The notes beneath the pieces are model-generated. The model saw only the letters and a program-made list of their open reading frames with translations. It searched no databases and had not been told where the DNA came from. The position numbers were made by a program, and so were the translations under genes. Of a stretch of 64,000 nucleotides of DNA, positions 11,701-25,500 are shown one piece after another (positions within the stretch are counted from its first letter, which is position 1; each line of letters begins with the position of its first letter). This stretch comes from Corbicula japonica. Lineage: Eukaryota > Mollusca > Bivalvia > Venerida > Cyrenidae. The DNA is taken from NCBI GenBank assembly GCA_038501625.1, contig JAZAYU010000122.1:1787795-1851794 (forward strand), read 5' to 3'.

Positions 11701-13524
11701 TTAAATATTCTTAAAGCAGCTTTTAAACAAATAGATTGAATTTAAACAATATTTCAAAGTAAACAAAATAAATTCACATACCTGGAAAAGTGTAAAAGAG
11801 ACGATTTCAAAGTTGTTTGTCGTTTAATCTCTGCAGTCAAATATCAGAATGACTTGCAGGACCAACTTTCAGTTTATATGGTAACGTCTCTACCAGGTGG
11901 GATCAGATAAATTGCAATCAAGATTCTGGCATTAAGGGTTTCAGACATGATAAGTATTTGGTGACAAGCCTGACAACTAACAGCTTAACAGATACAAAGA
12001 GATAAAGGGTTTCATGCTGGTCAAGCCATAAAAATTATGATAAGATAAACAATTAAGGAGTCCAGAACTTGCCTAATTTGCATAAAGTTGCTGTGACATT
12101 TACAACCTTCTTAACATACTGATTAAATTAACTAAGTGTCAATATTGAATAATTCTGCAAATTCTTGCTAGCCAAGTCATAAAGGTGATGATAAGTTGTC
12201 ACAACTAAAATCAATCAGGCTTGTAATTGAATTATAGTTTTTGATTCATAATCCAAAGTTTGAAAAAATAAACAATAATGAAAATAATGAAAATATTTTA
12301 AAATCACCTAAAAAGGTTATGCCCTTAATATTTAAAATTGAATTAAATGATTTTACTATATACAAAGTTCACAATATGATTTTTATATAATATTGTAAAT
12401 ATTGAATAGCAATTATGCAATATTTTTTGGATCATAATAATAGGGTTAAACAAGTGTTTTTCAGAGCTTCAGATAATTTTTATTGGTAAAGGGTAATTTT
12501 TTTTCTAAGGGTATTTTAACCATTTTTCCATAGGGGTTATTCAAGATTTTTAGAGGTTATGCTCTACTCATTTTATAGTAATTCAATCATTCAATGTTTT
12601 CAATTTAACTAGAAATTGTTGGTTAAACATTCTTTTTAGTTGTACATGGAGCTCCATGGATCCAGTTAAGTTTGTGTTTTGTCAAAAGCATGATTTTTGT
12701 CACATGTTTCATCACAAAATAATAGAAATATTTGAGTACGTATTTTTATCTATTATTTGAAAAATTAATAACTGGGACCTCAAGTCAATAGTTGAAAATC
12801 TGATAACTAGGACAATTAAAGAATAAATTTCCACATAATTATGTTTTGTCGAATAGCAAACTGATACAGGATGTTTGTGTTTACATGTAAGTGTGCCATT
12901 GATTTGTTTTATAGTTATACTTAACCCTTTTCTCCATAGATACACCTTTAATGCAAGGGGGAACAGGATCTAAACTGTTGACTTTTTTATTAATTACATG
13001 TGTAGGTTATTTCTGACCAAAATGCGACCAGTGCAGATCCTGATTTGACAGCATGGATGTGCAGACTGATCTGGATCTACACTGGTGGCACATGCACGTA
13101 AAAATGCATATATATTGAGGAAAGGGTTAAGGGAAGTTGGGTAATATATGGTTTGGAACCAGGACCTGTCATCAATGGTCATGAATATAGAAAATATATT
13201 GTAAATGGCAGTGCATTTGTCTTAGTGCATAGTGATGTATCTATAGCGTGATAGCGTGGCGAGGAATTCAAAGGAAATTGCAGACATGGGTCTCTATGTT
13301 GTGCACAAGGTTATCAGTTTTGCCTCTTCTAATGTACTGTGTTTCTGTTACAGATTTACCATTTATGATGATATAAAAAGATATACATACAAATTTAAAC
13401 CATGCGGAATTGTGAGCGAATGTCTAGCTTCTGGACCAACACCAACTGTAAGTCTTTTCCTATATTGAAACCATTACCAAAATATACTACTCAGAATCCG
13501 ATAATGGTCACTAATACAGTCTAA

Positions 13525-13573
<49 letters not shown>

Positions 13574-16500
13574 GGTAAACATTAAAAACAGTAAATGATA
13601 CATTTAATTTTTTTCTGTTGTTTATTTGGTAAAACCGATGAATTAGTCAGCTGAGTTGAATTCTTGAACTTAAACATGAGTGTAAAATTAACTATGTTGG
13701 AAAACTTACAGACTACGTAAATGGTAATCATGGTGCTACTGATAGCGACAATAACAAAGGTAAAACAATGCTAGATGAAAATTGAGTGAAAAGGGTAAAT
13801 TTTAGATAGATAGATAGATTTATTTCAATATAGACAGACAGACAGACAGATAATTTTATTTCCATTAGGCTTAAAAGCCCATGAGGATAACAATTTGCAT
13901 AATACAAGATAGCGAACAGCAGTCACAAATATATAAACTTGTTACAGCACAACTATTACAAGGTATATTAATAATGGTATAAACAATTTCAGACCTATTT
14001 GTTTCTATGACACAACATCGGAGAAGGTACTTATTTCAAATAACAGATAACAGATCACTTTAAATTGTCAGTATAATACATTGTACTATTATTAATTAAC
14101 CCGTTTCCGCACAGTTACGCATTCCCATGCCTGTGCGACCAGTGCAGATCCAGTTCAGCCGGCACATCCGCGCCGTCTGATCAGGACCTGCACCGGTCCA
14201 AACCGCTCGTCCTAGCAACCAAGGCACATCTACCCGGAAACGGGTTAACAAACAATCTAAATTGATAATATCCTATTCAAAATTGCATGACTTGTTTACA
14301 AACAATCATAATTGATAATACCATATTCAAAATTGCATGACTCGTTTACACACAATATTACTCAATAAAATTACATATATAGCTTATTAGTTTCCACCAT
14401 ACATAAACATATTTCTATTAGAGAAGGCATTGAAAGTGTATATACCTAATTTTCTGATTTCACTTTTGTTATCTGTACTCAACAGTTCAACAAATTTAAT
14501 CATATTTGGTCTATGCCAATACTTTTTATTTATATATTTCTTTCTTAGTTCTCTATATTGCCTGCATTCCAATACAAAATGATATTCGTCCTCCAATAAA
14601 TTACAGATAACACATTTTCTGTCATTTAAAGGAATGCTTAATGGTCTTACCCATCTGCCAGCTTCAATTTGTAACCTATGGGACGAAACCCTTAACCTTG
14701 TTAATGCTTGGCAGAATTTATTTATATTAAAACAATTTAGATAAGGCTGAAATTTAAAAGATGCAATATTTCTATAAAATAATGCCCTACTTGAATCATT
14801 GAGTCTAGCAGTCCAATTTTGAACAAACTGATCATGTAATCTTTGTTTTACTAAATTAAGAAATAAAGCAGGGCTGCCGACCCCTTGAAATAACCATGCA
14901 TCTGCAAAACCAAGTGAACATAACAAATTTTTTAATAATGTACACCAATTAACAATATTATGTCTATTTTCCATATCCATTTTAAGTATGCTATAGATCT
15001 TAAAAATATATTTATTTTCATCTGTTTGTAATATGCGAAGCCAATATTTCACAATATTGTACATTTGTACACATCTAAAAGTAGTACGTCCACATTCACC
15101 ATAAATGAAATCATTCTGCGTAGTTTTCTTAACCCCAAGTATTTTTTTACAATAAAGCATATGAACTCTTTCAATTGATGGGTCGGTGTCAAAACCACAC
15201 ACCTCACTACAATAATTCAGAATGGGAGAAACAAGCTTGTCAAATAAATCTAATTTGTGTTTAGGTGATATGTATGTAAATTTATATAAATATTTCTCTA
15301 ACTTAAATACTGCTTTAAGAGCTTGTTCCGAAAGAGTTTTTTGTGCTGTACTTAAAGATCCACCACAAGTAAAAACTATGCCTAAGTATGTAAAATGTTT
15401 CACTATTTCAACCAACTGACCATTGTAATAAAACACTGTTTCCCGTGGTATTGAACCACCCCTTCTAAAAATCATAATCTTGGTTTTATTTACGTTTACT
15501 TTTAATTTCCAGGTATCACAATATTCACTAAGTAAATACATACTGTTTTGCAGTTCTTCTGCTGAGTTTCCAAAAATAACAATATCGTCAGCATATAGCA
15601 AAAGAAAAATTTTAAACATATTAACATCAACACCTTGCATATAATTATGAATAAACTTATCTTCTAAATCATTTATAAACATTGAGAATAGAAAGGGAGA
15701 CAAACACTCACCCTGTCTCACCCCAAGCAAGCAGCTATATTCTTCACTTAACTCATTACAGTATTTAACTCTGGACTTAACAGATTCATACATGGATTTT
15801 ATTATATCTAATAGTTTTCCCCTAAGACCTAATTTTATTAGTTTATACCATAAATGTTCCCTAACAACCAAAAATAGAATAATAACCCCTATTTTGTGAC
15901 ATATTTTCAACATGTACAACACTGTCTATTAATCTATCAAAAACATTGTTTTCAGTCATAGACTGCCTGCTACTGTCATCTGGAATTACATAACACAGCC
16001 CAATATAAAAATCAGTATCTAATGAAAGTTTAGTAGATTTTATTTTAACCCAAATAATATCATCTTGTGATGTTTGAAAAAGCATATCATCTGTTACCAA
16101 CTCATTTCTGACATAAATTATTACACCACCAGAATTACGTTTAGCAGTATTCTTGATTGTGGTTCTATTTAAAACGAAATGTTCAAAACCATTAACATGT
16201 AAATTTGAAAACGCATCTGTCCATGTTTCTGTAAATAACACAATGTCATTTTCTGCAAAAACACATCTTAGAAAATCAGACTTGAGTTTATCAGTTCGTC
16301 TAGAATATAGACCATTAACATTCAGATAAGCACACCTAACAGTGACCTTCTCCGCAGTCTCCTATTTACCCGAAATAGCACTGTCTCTATTTATAGACCT
16401 ATGGGAATTCCTCCCATATGGACTCGCTGAGTGTGTTCTTCTCACTGTTCTTGATCTGGCTCGCGAAAGATGCGGTACACCACTGTCAATGACTTTCTTT

Positions 16501-19500
16501 GCAGTTTCATCGGAATTCCATTCCGACTGTCTTGCGTTTTCACGTTCAACGCCTGTACTACGGTAAGAAGTTTCATCTCCCCATTCATGATTGATGATTT
16601 CCACTGACTTCGCAATTAATGAAGGAGTTTCACTAAAGAACCGATCTCCCACCTGAGAACTCAGATTATTGTTTGGAGGGATATTACTCGTTATTACATT
16701 TTGCCCACCTACATTCAATGGCATATTGTAGATGTGTGAATTACTAGGAGCATGTTCACTTCCCAGACGTGAATGACATGCACTAAATAACATATCACTT
16801 TCACCACTGTGAATTACACTTTGCTCACTTACATTCACTGGCATATTGTAGATGTGAGATTTACTAGACCTGACAATATTATAATCATGAATGGCATTTT
16901 GCTCCGTACTAGGAGCCTGTTCACTGTATAAACACGATTGACTTGCACTATATAGCGTATCACTTCCACCACTGTGTATATGTGTAGCGACTCCTTCACT
17001 TACTGAGGCGGTTGACTGGTTTTCGCTGATACTGTATCCAACTGGATTAAATTTGACTGTGTTGTTTACATGTCCTTGAGCGTATCCAATGTTTTGGCTT
17101 GATGGGGGGCTAACGACCCTTGTGGATTGTGGAGGTAAAACTGATGCTACTGGCACCTGTTGATTATTGCTATTAGACACTGTATTAGTATGCAAGTTCG
17201 TTGGTAGATGAGATAAGCTCTCCGTTGCTAACTGACGCTGCTGAGATGTTCTATTAAGACCAATGAGATCAATGTTTGACAGCCTATTGTACTTCAAGTG
17301 GAAATTCCACTGTGGAAACTCGTCACACAGCACTCTGCCATCCGCGATAAGTTTAGCTGGGTAAACTATTGCTACTTTAGACCTTGTATTGTTACGCTTA
17401 TACTCTTTATACTTTGGCCACAGGCGTGCCCTGGCCTCCTGAATTTCTTTTGGGTAGTCATAGTCTACTGAGAAACCTGGATGTTCCTTAAGAAGATATA
17501 CTCTACTCATAATGTACTCAACATCACCAAAATCTCGAAAATTTACTATTATCGGTCTCTTATTGAAATTTCTACCTGGTACACGCCCACCGAGTCTATG
17601 TGCCCTAGTCACATACATATCTCTGATATCTATATCCAGCTTGATATCCAGGAATTCACTAATTAAATCATAACACTTTTCGTCCTTGGTCTCCACTATC
17701 CCACGAAAAATCAAATTGTTCCTCCGAGATCTAGCTTCCAAATCAATGGACTTGTACGCCAATGCGCGAATCAATGCTGTCTGGTTGTTTGTCACACTAA
17801 TAACCTGGCTCACTCTCTGATCAACATGTGCAAGGGATTTTTGAAAACTTAGCAAACCTTGGCTGCATGAAACTTGCTCGTTCCTTATAAAACGCAGTTC
17901 GTCGAACATATGCAATAGTTTATTGTCAATAGAACTGTCCAAAAATTGTTGTCTTGTCGTACCCGAGCTTTGATTGATCTGCACGTCCGCCATCTCCCGC
18001 TCAGTGAAAATGTCAAACCTGTTTTGTGTAAGCACTATAGAACTCCTCTGTTGATCCATCTTATAAGTAAAACACTTGTTTCATTACTTGGTACTAATAT
18101 TACACTCAAACTAGTCCAATTGCACCCGTATTTCGGCAAAAATTCAACAAAATCTTCCCGTTAAAATTTTCACGACCATGCCGTCCGCCATCTTGTATAT
18201 AATGCACAAAGAAACATGGCATTGAATTGCAACAATAATCATACATATAAACATATAACAAATATGTATGTATCATGCTAAACAATAAGCCATGTCACCC
18301 AACATTACATATCAAGGATTACACAAAAAAGAGTTAATATAAACTCTTATTTCCATTGTGGTCCTTTTTATATAATATTGTATGACATAGGAAAATATCA
18401 CAGTCTAAATGAAATCTCTTGGCATTGCTTATGAAGACTTAGTAGTTAAAATAAATACGATATAATGAATGAATTACATACACATTAAAATCTAGCAATA
18501 AAATTAATACACAATGAAAAATGACTGAATAGGTTTGACACATATCACATTATACATGCTAACTGTTGCAATGATCACAATACCATCAGGTTTGTCTATG
18601 ACACGTCAGAAACAATCTATCTATTATATCAGTAAGATAAATATTCTGTTATACAGTACTAGTATAAAATAGATTGACTAAAACACATTTACAAAGAATT
18701 AAAAATATGTTCATTGATAATATTTTTAAAAGAGGCCACAGTTTTGGCATCTCTGGCAATTTGTGGTAAAGCATTCCAGAGGGTACAACCATTGTAGGCA
18801 AACGATTTCATGCCAAACCCTTTGACCTTGGGTATACAAAACCTCTTGCTATTCTCCAAGACTGTATTTGAATTATCATTATTAGTGGAGTCAATTTTTA
18901 CCCTGAACCTTGTATTTTTTTCATGAATATTCATAACAGGTGTAAAATGGTCATTTAGGTAGGATGGGGCAAGCTTTGAATTAATTTTAAAAACATGACA
19001 AAGTATAATTTGATTGACTCTGGATGCCACTGGTAACCAGTTGAGCCTAATAAACTCCTCCTTGCCAATATGTGACCTGGGATGCAAGTTCAAAACAAAT
19101 CTAATGAGCCTATTCTGTGTAACCTGCAGTTTATGTTTTAAGTCCTGTGTAAGACTGTTGAACCAAGCTGAAGAGGCATAGTCAAAATGACACTGAATAA
19201 GGGACATAACCAAGAGTTTCCTGGTGTACTGGTTAAAAAAACTTTGTTTTCGGTATAGGAATTTCAGTCGGGCATTTGACTTCTTAATTATAGCCCTAGC
19301 CATCGATTCAAAAGACAGACACTGGTCAATGGTAACGCCAAGATACTTAACTGAAGTTTTGGATTCTATTGAAGAGCCATTGCAAGTAATGTCAAGTGAT
19401 GGTTGAGATCTTATTCTCGGTTTTGAACCAAAAAAGATTGATTCTGTTTTGCCAAGATGTAATGAAAGCTTATTATTGACTAACCAATGACTTACATTAT

Positions 19501-22500
19501 TTAAATCATTACTTAACTTATTCTCAATATCTGATTTATTCCTGGCAGACACAAGTATAGCAGAATCATCAGCATATAGTAACAACTTATTTTTAACAAC
19601 TGCAGACATGTCATTTACATAGATGAGAAATAATAGTGGGCCTAAAATAGATCCCTGGGGAACCCCGCAAGTAATATTCTTGGTAGAAGACCTTGTACCT
19701 GACAACTCAACCAGCTGATGTCTGTCAGATAAATATGAAGAAAACCACATCAGGGATGACTGAGTTAGACCCATGGCTTTAAGTTTCATTAAAAGAATAG
19801 AATGATTGACCGTATCGAACGCTTTTTGAAGGTCTAACAGGATCATACCAACTAGGTGACCTTTGTCCATTTGGAACCTGATATAGTCAGTAAGATGCAC
19901 AAGGCAGGTGTCAGTTGAATACCCATGCCTGAAGCCAGACTGATGTTTATAAAGTAGGCTATTAGAAGCTAAATAATCTTCCAGTTGGTCGTAAATAACA
20001 CGTTCAATGACCTTAGATAAAATACTTAAAATTGAAACAGGACGGTAATTTCCAACATCCGTCTTGTCACTTTTCTTGTAAATTGGGACTACCCGGGCAG
20101 ACTTTAGGTCATCGGGAACCACACCCTGGATAATTGACAAGTTAATAATATGCGCAAGAGACCCCGCAATAATTTGGGCTGAATCTTTTATGAAACGTGA
20201 AGGGATACCATCTAGTCCTGTAGCTTTATTAGGACATAAATTGTTTAAGTACTTAAGAACTTTGCTTTCGGACACAATAGAAAAAGAAAAAGTATCTCTC
20301 TTAACACCCTTCGACGAATAAAAGTTAAAAACAAAATTTTCTCCAAACTTATTACTATTTTTTGGCAATTTATTGACAAGTTTTTCAGCTACAGAAGTAT
20401 AAAAAGAATTAAATTTCTCTGCAACCTTTAGTTTGTCAAAACAGACTTCCCCATCAATATTCAAACCAATATTACTTGAAGCTTGACTAGCTTTATTTGG
20501 TAAGCCTAAACTTTTCAGAGTTTTCCATAAAGATTTAGAATCAGACATGTTGTTTTCTACTGATGATTTCAAATAATTCTTTTTGGCACTCATGATAATC
20601 TGGTTTGCTTTATTCCTCATGGTTCTAAAATAGTTAAGATTTTCTTCAGTTTTGTTTCTTTTGTAATTATAAAAAGCCTTGTCCCTATCTTTAATGCTTT
20701 GTAAAACCTCGGAGTCAACCCATTCTTCAGTTCTCTGCTTTATGCGGACAGACTTGACTGGAGCAATTGAATCCATTGTTGATATAAAAACTGATTTAAA
20801 ATTGTTCCAAGCATCATTTACATTGTCACAATATAACACTGACGTCCAATCACATCCTAACAAAGATTGTTGAAAACTTTCTTTAGAATAATGTTTAAGA
20901 GATCTAACATTTACAGTATTATGTTTCCCAATATGTGCATGAGTAACTTTTCTAGTACAAAATGTCATCAAGTGGTCACTAATACAACAATCAATAACAC
21001 CACTCTGAGAAATCTTATCTAGATCTGTCACAAGAATTAAATCTATAGTTGTCGATGTGGAAGCTATTCTGGTGAAATCTTTGATAATTTGTTTAAAACT
21101 AAACATATCACAAAGAGAGTTTAAACTATTTACAAGTGAACAGTTACCTGTTGAAGAACAATTAGTATTAAAATCACCTAAGATCACAGTTTCTGACTCA
21201 TTAAGAGATGGAATGGATAAAAATATTGATTCTAAAATGTCATAAAAGTTTGTCTGCTTGGGTGGTCTATATAACACTCCACATAAAATAGGTTTTGTTT
21301 TTGGAAGTAAAATGTCAATAAAAGTTCCTTCTAGTTCCTGGTTGTTAAAATCTGGTCTAGCGTTAAAAGCAATGTCTTGACGAATATATATGCACACACC
21401 TCCTCCATGGCGATCCCGGTCCTTTCTCTGGATAACATAGTTATGAATATTAATTTCAGAGTCAAAGACTGTTTCATCTAGCCAAGTTTCTGTTAAAAGT
21501 ATGCATGAAGGGTTAGAATCTCTAACGAAAATCCGGATTTCATCAATTTTTGGCAATAGGCTTCGAACGTTCAAATGTATGAAGTGAAGGCCTCTTTTCT
21601 TGAAGATAGAGCCAGTATTTTGTTGAGTGTTCGATGGGCCTGGGCACGGGTGTATGTCGCCACATAATAACAAACTTAGCTTCAACCACTCTGTGTTACA
21701 GCTGACTGTGCAATTACGTGTATTCTGGTCAAAATGGCATCTGGACTTCTTGTTAACATTCTGATAGAAAGTAACAAAGTGTTCATAGAAGCAATGTTCA
21801 CCAAAGGTGATATTGTCAAACAGAAAACTTTCAAACTGTGGAAATGTTGAGACATGTCCGAAATCTTCAGTATCCGAATATATATATACAGTTCTGTTCC
21901 ATCATTGTTCAATAGGCTGTACAGTTTAAAACCAATAAGTAAAATGCATGAAAGAAGCTTAGTAATATCCATAATCTTTGTAGTTGACCAATTTACCCTT
22001 TCTTGCTGGTGAAACTGTGTAAAAGATAAATATTATAGTTGTTTACATTTAGATACATGCATTTGAAATCATTCTTCCATTACCTTCCGGTATCACCTGA
22101 CATTTAATAATTTCTGTTTATACTCCCTGAAGGTTTTACCATGTAAACATTTACTAGACTGGTTATGTTCTGTATAAAAGCAACATAAAAGCAACCTCAA
22201 AATATGTGGAAAAGGAACTTTGAAAACCACATGACAAAATTAAAAATTAAGCAGGCTCGGTTTGATTGAACCTGTTCATGGGCAGTATAGTAATGGAAAT
22301 GCATATTGCAGCCCAAGCGGCCTAGCCCCGGGTTGAACGCAACTTAGTATTAGACATGTGTCACGGAGAACGAAGATCAAGGTTTGAGAAAGAAAAACAA
22401 TTAAAATCGGGGGGTTATTTCAAACAAATTTGTATCAATCTAAAACAAGGTGAAGCGAAAAGCAAATTTTTGTTATTTGTGTATTGCAATTATTATTCTA

Positions 22501-25500
22501 GAAATTCCTATCTTTCGGAGTATCTTTGGTATTTCCGTTTTCCTAAAATGATTTAATATTGATTGATTTGATTTTCTCTTATTAATTATGCCAAAGGCCT
22601 TCGCCGTCCTCTCGGTCAATCTTTTGCTGTCCTCTTATATGATGATAATTCGGAAAGATTTGCCGCCACTGTATAACTATCTTCACCAGCCGCCTCGTTC
22701 AGCGGTACGTACAGAAAAGTTTCCGGAAGTTGAACCCTGATATACAACCTCTTTCACCATTGATGAGGTTTCCCGGAGCCTTGGCTAAGGTTTAGCGGAC
22801 AATCAGTCCCGCAACTGCCCAATATTGATTGTCTGTAAAGTTCTTTCGTGGTTCAATTGTTTAAATGGTTGTTTGCCTAGAAATCATCAACGACTTCACT
22901 CCACGTCGTTGGATGAGTAAATGTTCGCCAGAAGCATAGAATTAACTTCTTTGTAGCTTTTATGTACTGCTTTAATTTTTGTGTAGAATTATTGTCTCAA
23001 AGCATGGAAGTTTCAGAGCAAAGTCACATTCTCAAATTTAACCATGAGACATATAAATATCTTTGTGTAACCAACAGACTCATACTCAAATCATAGACGA
23101 GTGAAACACTCGTTTTAAGTTTAAATACAAGTGTTTATTTGATTTGTTTTTATTGTACGTATTTTTGTATTAAAATATAATTAATGTAGATATGTGTATG
23201 TACGATCGCACATTGTTATATTGTTATCCTGCATTTCCGTGCACAATTTAAATTTCGCGTTACATATGTACACATAAGACAATAAAGGGGTAGTTCTATA
23301 AATTTCTGTAGACATTATACGTATATTTAACTACCATATGAAACTATATGTAGACTTTTGCCAATTTCATCAATCCAATTCAAATGCGTGGAAATAATAG
23401 CATTCACTAATAATAAGAAATTTTTTTCTATGACGCCCAATAGTACAGACCAATGCCTAAAATAGACAATGAGCTGCCTTTTCACCTAGAATTGGTTGGG
23501 GTTTTTTTTAAAGACAAAATCATGCAAATTGGCGGCACCAACTTAAGACGTCGTTTACATCAGCTCAACTTAGAAGAAAACGTTTAAACAGATATATTGC
23601 TAGATATAATAGCTGTAAATCATTCTATTGCAGAATTAAAAACTTATAAATGCGTTGATTTTGTATGGCGACACCCAAGGCAATGCTATCTCAGACTGTT
23701 AGAATTGTTAACAACAAATAGAACCTTTTTTTCTTAAAATGGAACTTGCGAATCAGACTGGATGTACGGTATTTATTTGAGACTAATAAATACCATTCAT
23801 GGATACCACGAATATCTCGTGTTTTGTACAGCTGTGCAATTTTGAGATTTTCCCTGTATAAAACTCGTTTCCCGCTATTGGTTCTCGTTGTCCGCTCCCC
23901 GTGACACATGTCTATTCAGGCTAGTAAACAGTTTAATTTTGATCCATCCCAAAATGATGTTATGCATATGACAGTGAACATGGAACCTTCAGGATGGTAA
24001 ATTCAGATTGAAACTACTTAATTATTGTATTATTTTATTATCTACTCAATAAATTGGAGACAGTTAATTACTTTATGCTACTGTGCAGACTAATATAATA
24101 CGGTATCAATTAAAAAAATTCAGTTTTACTTCTCAAACAAAAGCATATTATTACAATGTATGAAGATTGATTATTAAAACCACATTACAAACAAATCAAT
24201 CTATTGTGGTGTAAAAGAGTAACTCATTTGAATATATTCCAACCGTCGATTTATTCTGCATTTTTACAAAATCATTAAGTACTCTAGGTCATTTCTAAGT
24301 TTTCTGTTTGTTAAACAAATTTACCACCATTCAACGTGTTCACAACAGTTAAACAATGGTCAATTTAAGCAGTTTTTTTTCACAAACATGTTTCTTTCGT
24401 GTTTGACATTGTTGTTTTTTTTCGAATATTGTTATGAAGATTGCTATTGGGGCTAGTGTCCAGTCGTAATCAACATATTGTTTGAAATTTAATGTAAGTA
24501 TTCTGACTCACATTTCATTGGAGTTTTTTTTTTGTTTTTTTTTTTACATTTCAGGCCATTTCATTGGAGTTTGCTAATAATCTTAAGCTTTGTTTTTGTC
24601 GTCGACAGGTTTGTCAAATACCCGATGGTGGTAGTCAAGGATATGACCTTGGAGATTCCAAAACTGCTACATTTTCAGGAAACCCAGAAACCAACAACCT
24701 GGTTCTTAAATATGTTGCTTCACCAAGGTTAGTTTTCCAGTTAAAAGAATTAAGCATTCAGCTATTAGGAGGACTTAAACATAGATAGCTATTAGTAGAC
24801 TGCAATATGCACTTTCATGGAGCTGAGCTATTAGTAGACTGTAATATGCACTTTAATGGAGCTTACAAATTCCAGAACTTAAAGCACACACATAACTTTT
24901 AACGGCCATCTTGTTTGCGTTTTCCATAATAAAACAAAAAATATGTGCAGATTTGATTAAGAAGATATTTAAAAAAAAGAGCAGAAAAGTTTTCAAATAA
25001 AGTGTTTATATAAATGCTATGACACAGGATATAATGAAGATGGCTATCCTTTTATTGCCACCTGCTCATATTTTGTCGATCTGAGAACAACATAAATATA
25101 TATGTAAGCATTTTAAATAGAAATTTTTTTCTGTAATTGACTATTATTGACATAAACTTGTGGAGAGTAACTATGCAATATACTGCAAGTAAGTCGTAGA
25201 CTTCAGAATTAATATTTTGATTTTTTCAGAATATGCAACCACAGCCAATTTGAATATGTCCTAAACTGACATTTTGTTCTATTTTTTACCTGTCTTAAAC
25301 AGCAACTGGTGTAAAGCAGCTTTTTGTCATTCCCTTGGGTGGCTGCTTAATAAAGGTTTTACTGTATTTTTCCTAAGCGGGGTTATCAATTAATGTGAAA
25401 TGGCTCGGTCAGTGCCGCTTACTGCAAAATTGCATAGGCCATTTTCTGTGACACTAAATGGTGTTTATGCCTTAACTTGGCTTTTCCCTATAGTTTGCAT

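Larger units (their letters stand above)
13803..18196 (-). mobile_element. LINE B: two-ORF non-LTR retrotransposon with internal deletion
   Basis: Minus-strand element with a 5' UTR (to about 18196, AAGATGGCGGACGG near its start), ORF1 (18059-16362), a partial endonuclease (to 15861), reverse transcriptase (15922-14387) and a 3' UTR with TGTC and TATC repeat tails at 13804-13852. ORF1 and the endonuclease share one frame, separated only by UAG. The endonuclease-RT junction is deleted and shifts frame. The 3' UTR holds a MITE (14097-14248) and a tandem duplication at about 14249-14365 (TTGATAATA, CAAAATTGCATGACT twice). It lies in intron 2 of the M6PR-like gene, antisense. Confidence 0.8.

Noticed and set aside
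22356..22556. Possible gene beginning MCHGER
   Set aside because: The same start appears on the opposite strand at 23909; it is the terminal inverted repeat of a candidate transposon, and the rest is not protein-like.
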